From DATBED01 sp036276195 (lineage in GTDB: Bacteria > Patescibacteriota > Saccharimonadia > Saccharimonadales > UBA4665): 26,687 bases of DNA. The position numbers and the translations under genes are program-made. Each line of letters starts with the position of its first letter. Positions within the stretch are counted from its first letter, which is position 1. This document shows positions 22,500 through 26,687 of the stretch, one piece after another. The stretch lies in assembly GCA_036276195.1 (NCBI GenBank), contig DATBED010000022.1, positions 1 through 26,687 of the forward strand, read 5' to 3'. The notes below the pieces were generated by a model. The model worked only from the letters and a program-made list of their open reading frames with translations, made no database searches and was not told where the DNA came from.

Positions 22500-22991
22500 T
22501 TATTCCCCTGCCTGAAATTCAGGGTCACGAAAGATTTCATTAAATACTGTTACCAATGCGGTTGGCGTATCCTCATTGAGGTGTGGCGACAACACACTAA
22601 TCATCATAAAAGCCTCCCTGCCTTGCCGCAGGCTTTCTGGCGCCTCTGGGCCAAATTTTTTTGTCGCCGCGTACGCCTCAGCCAGACTATACACTGCGCC
22701 CGAAAGTAAGCTTAGTTCGCTATTCCACGCCTTATTGGGATCCGGTTTTCTTGCTCTAGGCGTGCTCTTTTCTCTTATATCAAAGCTATCAGCTACATTC
22801 AGCATAGTGGGAATCTGGTCTGGATATGCTGGATCTCTGTTTACTGTTAATTCATCCAAGCGATCGCTTAAAAACCCAGCTTCCAGAATACCCAATTCAA
22901 GCAGTCTTTGGAGCACTATGAATGACGCGGCGTGCATTCCGGCCTGTATTTCATGATCACTAATTTGGCCTTCGCCTATCATCTTTGTCAT
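22500..22991 (-). CDS. Hypothetical protein, 163 aa
   Basis: I do not recognise this family. It is a soluble, mostly helical, mildly acidic protein with no signal peptide and no obvious catalytic motif. A helix-rich N-terminus (HEIQAGMHAASFIVLQRLLE) is followed by a linker with Arg/Lys/Pro (STPRARKPDPNKA) and a second helical half. The ATG at 22989-22991 lies six bases after TATAAT, so the message is probably leaderless; that hexamer overlaps the last codons of uvrA. Composition looks AT-richer than uvrA. Confidence 0.7.
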   Translation of the reverse strand: MTKMIGEGQISDHEIQAGMHAASFIVLQRLLELGILEAGFLSDRLDELTVNRDPAYPDQIPTMLNVADSFDIREKSTPRARKPDPNKAWNSELSLLSGAVYSLAEAYAATKKFGPEAPESLRQGREAFMMISVLSPHLNEDTPTALVTVFNEIFRDPEFQAGE

Positions 22992-22997
22992 ACTTTT

Positions 22998-23006
22998 ATT
23001 ATAGCA
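22998..23006 (-). promoter_or_regulatory. Extended -10 of the 163-aa gene inside the end of uvrA
   Basis: The minus strand reads TGC-TATAAT-AAAAGT-ATG. TATAAT (22998-23003) contains part of the uvrA TAA stop (22999-23001), and TGC (23004-23006) comes from the ATG-CTA codons just before it. Spacing from hexamer to start is six bases, as at trhO and DUF2127. Confidence 0.6.
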
Positions 23007-25809
23007 TTTTTGACAAGTATTGGCCAGTGTAGCTGGCGGCGATTTTGGCGACTTGTTCGGGCGTGCCTTTGGCTACGATTTGGCCGCCGGCATCACCACC
23101 TTCCGGGCCCATGTCGATCAGCCAGTCGGCGTTTTTAATGACATCCAGGTTGTGCTCAATCACCACCATACTATTGCCGGCCTCGACCAGGGCGTGCAGC
23201 ATGTGCAGCAACTTATCGACGTCGGCCATGTGCAGCCCGGTGGTGGGCTCATCAAGGATATAAAGCGTGCGGCCGGTGGGGCGCCGAGAAAGCTCGGTGC
23301 TTAGTTTGATGCGCTGGGCTTCGCCGCCGCTCAGGGTGGTAGCTGGCTGGCCAAGCGTAATGTAACCCAATCCAACCTCGACCAGGGTTTGCAATTTGCG
23401 GCCGATGGCCGGGATGTTTTGGAAGAACTCCAGCGCTTGCTCGCAAGTCATATCCAGCACGTCGCTGATGGTCTTGCTTTTGTAGTGAATCTCAAGCGCT
23501 TCGCGGTTGTAGCGCTTGCCGTGGCAGACTTCGCAAGGCACATAAACGTCGGGTAGGAAGTGCATCTCAATTTTGATGATGCCATCGCCGGCGCAGTTTT
23601 CGCAGCGACCGCCTTTAACATTGAAGCTGAATCGCCCAGCTGCGTAGCCACGCAGCTTTGCCTCAGGCATTTGGGCAAACAGCTCGCGAATTGGAGTGAA
23701 CAGCCCCGTGTAAGTGGCCGGATTAGACCGCGGCGTGCGGCCAATCGGCGACTGGTCAATAATGATGGCCTTATCGAGTTGCTTAATGCCTTCGATGTCG
23801 TCGTGCTTACCCGGCACTGTGCTGGCCCGGTGTAATCGCGCCAACAGCTCTTTCGCCAAAATATCGTTAATCAGGCTAGATTTGCCGGAGCCGCTGACGC
23901 CGCTAACCACCACAAATTTGCCTAAGGGTATCTCGACGTCGATGTTTTGCAAGTTATTCTCGCGGGCACCTTTAATCACCAGCGACTTACCATTGCCTTG
24001 CCGGCGTTTTTTAGGCGTAGCAATCTTGCTTTTACCCGATAAATATTCGGCCGTGATGCTGCCGGCCACCTTTTCGACTTCTGCCGGTGAGCCAGCGGCC
24101 ACCACTTTGCCACCATGCATACCGGCACCCGGGCCGATATCGAGCAAGTAATCGGCCGTACGGATGGTTTCTTCATCGTGCTCCACCACTAAAACCGTGT
24201 TGCCAAGTTCTTTGAGGTGCCGCAGAGTACGGATCAACCGAGCGTTGTCGCGCTGGTGCAGCCCAATACTCGGCTCGTCCAAGACGTACAGCACCCCCAT
24301 GAGGCCAGATCCGATCTGGGTGGCCAGACGGATGCGCTGGGCCTCGCCACCGCTCAAACTGGCGGCACTCCTTAACAAGTTAAGGTAATTCAGCCCGACA
24401 TCTTGTAGGAACTGCAGCCGCGCCCCAATTTCTTTCAGGATCAGTTGGGCAATTGTGGCTTCTTTTTCATTAAGCTTTAAGGAGTTGAACCACTCCAGCG
24501 CCATATCGATCGACAGTGAGCAAACATCCATAATTGACGATTCGCCAACTGTAATAGCCAGCACTTCCGGCTTCAACCGCTTGCCCTGACAGGCGTGGCA
24601 AGGCCGTTCCTGCATGAAGCGCTCAATGTCGCGGCGAATAAAGTCACTGTCGGTCTCTTTGTGGCGGCGTTCCAGATTGGGCACTACGCCCTCGTAAGTC
24701 GTTTCAAACGAGCGGCCCATACCCAAGCTAACCCTAAACGTTTCCTTGCCGGTACCATACATAATTAAATTGATTTGCTCCGGGGTTAGCTCCCCGGTTG
24801 GCACGTGCAAGCTAAAGCCTTCACGATCAGCCACGGCCTGCAACTTCTTCATGTACCAATTGTCGACGTTAATGCGGTTGTAGGGCCGGATGGCGCCCTC
24901 GGCAATGGTCAGGTTACCGTTAGGAATAACTAGGTCGGGGTCAACCTCCAGCCGAGAACCCAAGCCAGTGCAAACCGGGCAAGCACCGTGCGGCGAGTTA
25001 AAACTAAAAGTTCTAGGCTCGAGTTCCGGAATGGCCACTTCGGGGTGGTCGGGGCAGGCGTACATCAAACTATAAGTCCAGGTCTCATCAGAGTCGGCAT
25101 CGAGTACCACCACCTTGCCTTCAGCCACATCCAGCGCCTGCTCAACCGATTGCACCAGGCGCGAGCGGCTATCTTCATCGTTCACTAAACGATCAACTAC
25201 GATTTCTACACGGTGGCGGTAAGCCTTATCGAGCTCCGGGAACTCATCTAGCGCGTAAATCACGCCATCTACTCTCGCGCGCGCAAAGCCGGCCCGTTGA
25301 TACTGCTCGGGAATATGCTCAAAGGCACCCTTCTTATCAATTACGACTGGCGCCAAAACCATCAGCCGTTTACTAGTCGTAGTGGCCACGATCTGATCAA
25401 TTATGCCATTGGTGGTCTGGCGCACCACCGGCTGGCCGTCGATGGGGCAATGCGGCACGCCAATCCGGGCGAATAACAACCTTAAATAGTCATATATTTC
25501 GGTCACCGTGGCGACAGTCGAGCGCGGGTTGCGGGAAGTTGATTTTTGGTCAATCGAAATGGCCGGGCTCAAGCCGTCAATTTGGTCAACATCCGGCTTC
25601 TCCATCAGCCCAAGGAACTGGCGAGCATAAGAGCTTAAAGACTCTACATAACGCCGTTGCCCCTCGGCATAAATAGTATCAAAGGCTAAGCTGGACTTGC
25701 CCGACCCGCTCAAGCCGGTAATTACTACTAGCTTATTACGCGGAATCGTCACATCGATGTTTTTGAGATTATGTTCTCGCGCGCCCTTAACCACTATCTC
25801 TTCGGCCAC
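22999..25809 (-). CDS. uvrA: Excinuclease ABC subunit A
   Basis: UvrA is the damage-sensing ATPase of nucleotide-excision repair. At 936 residues it is full length. It has two ABC ATPase modules with Walker [10 protein letters not shown] (about 32-40) and GVSGSGKSS, two LSGGEAQR signatures, and Walker [10 protein letters not shown] and LDEPTTGLH. The zinc module [16 protein letters not shown]...CEVCHG is intact; another Cys pair is ACPVCTG, whose partner site reads CPDHPE rather than CxxC. The start is the GTG at 25807-25809, with GGGAGG four bases upstream and TATAAT at 25836-25841. Confidence 0.98.
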   Translation of the reverse strand: MAEEIVVKGAREHNLKNIDVTIPRNKLVVITGLSGSGKSSLAFDTIYAEGQRRYVESLSSYARQFLGLMEKPDVDQIDGLSPAISIDQKSTSRNPRSTVATVTEIYDYLRLLFARIGVPHCPIDGQPVVRQTTNGIIDQIVATTTSKRLMVLAPVVIDKKGAFEHIPEQYQRAGFARARVDGVIYALDEFPELDKAYRHRVEIVVDRLVNDEDSRSRLVQSVEQALDVAEGKVVVLDADSDETWTYSLMYACPDHPEVAIPELEPRTFSFNSPHGACPVCTGLGSRLEVDPDLVIPNGNLTIAEGAIRPYNRINVDNWYMKKLQAVADREGFSLHVPTGELTPEQINLIMYGTGKETFRVSLGMGRSFETTYEGVVPNLERRHKETDSDFIRRDIERFMQERPCHACQGKRLKPEVLAITVGESSIMDVCSLSIDMALEWFNSLKLNEKEATIAQLILKEIGARLQFLQDVGLNYLNLLRSAASLSGGEAQRIRLATQIGSGLMGVLYVLDEPSIGLHQRDNARLIRTLRHLKELGNTVLVVEHDEETIRTADYLLDIGPGAGMHGGKVVAAGSPAEVEKVAGSITAEYLSGKSKIATPKKRRQGNGKSLVIKGARENNLQNIDVEIPLGKFVVVSGVSGSGKSSLINDILAKELLARLHRASTVPGKHDDIEGIKQLDKAIIIDQSPIGRTPRSNPATYTGLFTPIRELFAQMPEAKLRGYAAGRFSFNVKGGRCENCAGDGIIKIEMHFLPDVYVPCEVCHGKRYNREALEIHYKSKTISDVLDMTCEQALEFFQNIPAIGRKLQTLVEVGLGYITLGQPATTLSGGEAQRIKLSTELSRRPTGRTLYILDEPTTGLHMADVDKLLHMLHALVEAGNSMVVIEHNLDVIKNADWLIDMGPEGGDAGGQIVAKGTPEQVAKIAASYTGQYLSKML

Positions 25810-25813
25810 TATT

Positions 25814-25841
25814 CCTCCCTCTCGTGAGGCGCTCCATTATA
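25814..25841 (-). promoter_or_regulatory. uvrA -10 box and ribosome-binding site
   Basis: TATAAT (25836-25841) is followed by GGGAGG (25814-25819) and, four bases on, the GTG. I see no LexA-type palindrome nearby. Confidence 0.55.
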
Positions 25842-25882
25842 CACAAATCTTCCCTGTTTTTCCAGCGTTTTTAGGCAACTTT

Positions 25883-26578
25883 TTAGGCAACTATGGAAGA
25901 TTCTGAGTTCCAAGGCTTATAGTAGCTATTACCAAGCACGGGTCTATTGAGTGTTACAGCTTCAACACCTGCTTCACGAAAATGTTCCGCCACTATTAGA
26001 GCTGCTCTTGCCCGCTGGCGACTGTTAAGCCCCATACGATCCCTGGGACTACCATACTTAAACAAGGTAGCGTGATTCGGTGGTTTTAAGCGAAGACTAT
26101 TACCATTCGCTCTATCCATGTAGAATTGCATGATTGAAGCTTCCTCAATCAGTCGCGCTATGGGATCAACCCGAAAGACTAAGTGACGATCACCTCTACC
26201 AATCCACTCTATGTTACCTATAGGAATAGGTAATTGGTCGGTTTTGTCTTGAATATAGCTCATGGTACCTTCTACGGCCTCAATCTCGTCAAAACCTTTC
26301 TTGAAGGAAGGCGACATTAGGGCCTGGCCTACCCGCCTTCTTGATATAAAAGTAGTGCCGAACTCGGCATTAGGCAGCATGTCGGCCGTTTTGACCCGAC
26401 GTTCTCTGCGTAAAAAAGCCTCTACTTCTGGCTCTGCGCAAGCTAGTACCCCCGCTACCAAGGAGGCTGACTCTGGCGTGAACGGACGATATATACCAAA
26501 AGCCTCATGATTGAGCGCACGAATACTGGCGGAAGTATCTGCAGAGACTGGTGTTTCTGCCTGTAGAGCTATAACCAT
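25883..26578 (-). CDS. Hypothetical protein, 231 aa
   Basis: I do not recognise this family. The protein is soluble. The N-terminal half is helical and charged ([20 protein letters not shown]). The C-terminal half alternates strands and helices, with RHLVFRVDP (His132), NHATLFKYG (His169) and [18 protein letters not shown] at the end. NHATL followed by a helix and a final TLNRPVL strand resembles the last part of 2H phosphoesterases, but only one good HxT motif is present, so this is only a hint. The start ATG is preceded by AAAGGG at four bases. The 109 bases upstream, to the window edge, hold no clear promoter. Confidence 0.72.
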   Translation of the reverse strand: MVIALQAETPVSADTSASIRALNHEAFGIYRPFTPESASLVAGVLACAEPEVEAFLRRERRVKTADMLPNAEFGTTFISRRRVGQALMSPSFKKGFDEIEAVEGTMSYIQDKTDQLPIPIGNIEWIGRGDRHLVFRVDPIARLIEEASIMQFYMDRANGNSLRLKPPNHATLFKYGSPRDRMGLNSRQRARAALIVAEHFREAGVEAVTLNRPVLGNSYYKPWNSESSIVA

Positions 26579-26687
26579 TTAACCCTTTACTTTTGGTCTC
26601 TTAACAGACTCTAACTAAAGTTTAACGTTAATGTGCGAAAACACAAGGCGGTGCTAATATCAACTTTGTAGTGTTATATACAATTAT

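Noticed and set aside
26622..26631. 10-bp palindrome TTAACGTTAA upstream of the 231-aa gene
   Set aside because: AT-rich short palindromes are common, and there is no clear promoter to give it a role.
1..26687. CRISPR arrays, insertion sequences or integrases
   Set aside because: I saw no spaced direct repeats, terminal inverted repeats or transposase/integrase motifs on either strand.

Overview
The window looks like chromosomal DNA of a Patescibacteria/CPR bacterium, most likely Saccharibacteria (TM7). This is an inference from gene content and style: very tight packing, roughly balanced base composition, a SecG gene coupled to a membrane-anchored peptide-binding protein, compact repair enzymes, and several short proteins that match no family I know. 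TGA is used as a normal stop (12343, 20247, 7724), which argues against the Gracilibacteria/SR1 code. I see no insertion sequence, prophage, CRISPR array or rRNA operon.

Layout. 1-1542: a lemA-htpX operon, with an in-frame repeat of the htpX tail after the stop. 1566-2789: a D,D-carboxypeptidase (+). 2807-5672: an unknown protein, tRNA-Val(UAC) and tRNA-Leu(GAG), an FAD-linked dehydrogenase and tRNA-Leu(CAG), all minus. 5714-9338: a minus-strand run of pepP-type peptidase, 4-TM membrane protein, secG and a TM-anchored peptide-binding protein. 9387-9857: a divergent Nudix hydrolase, closed by a bidirectional terminator. 9927-14073: uvrC, trhO and a large tail-anchored protein of unknown function (minus). 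14074-14320: a regulatory intergenic region. 14321-19682: three tandem ABC exporter half-transporters (+). 19740-21809: a DUF2127 protein, a CmoM-like methyltransferase and ribosomal protein bL25 (minus). 21886-22497: a DedA protein (+). 22500-26578: an unknown protein, uvrA and another unknown protein (minus).

How the genes fit together. uvrA and uvrC supply two of the three nucleotide-excision repair proteins. trhO and the CmoM-like gene are two steps of wobble-uridine 5-oxy modification, and tRNA-Val(UAC), a typical substrate, lies in the same window. LemA/HtpX, the D,D-carboxypeptidase, SecG, DedA and the exporters are envelope functions.

The most striking signal is in gene starts. Several genes begin about 6-7 bases downstream of a -10 hexamer, usually an extended TGn-TAtaaT. 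At trhO and the DUF2127 gene, the TGA stop of the upstream gene itself supplies the TGn element. This predicts leaderless mRNAs with promoters welded onto stop codons, alongside a second class of genes with clear Shine-Dalgarno sites. The second strong signal is the leader of the ABC array: a promoter bracketed by a 9-bp inverted repeat, a 16-codon leader ORF, and a hairpin that displays the ribosome-binding site in its loop.
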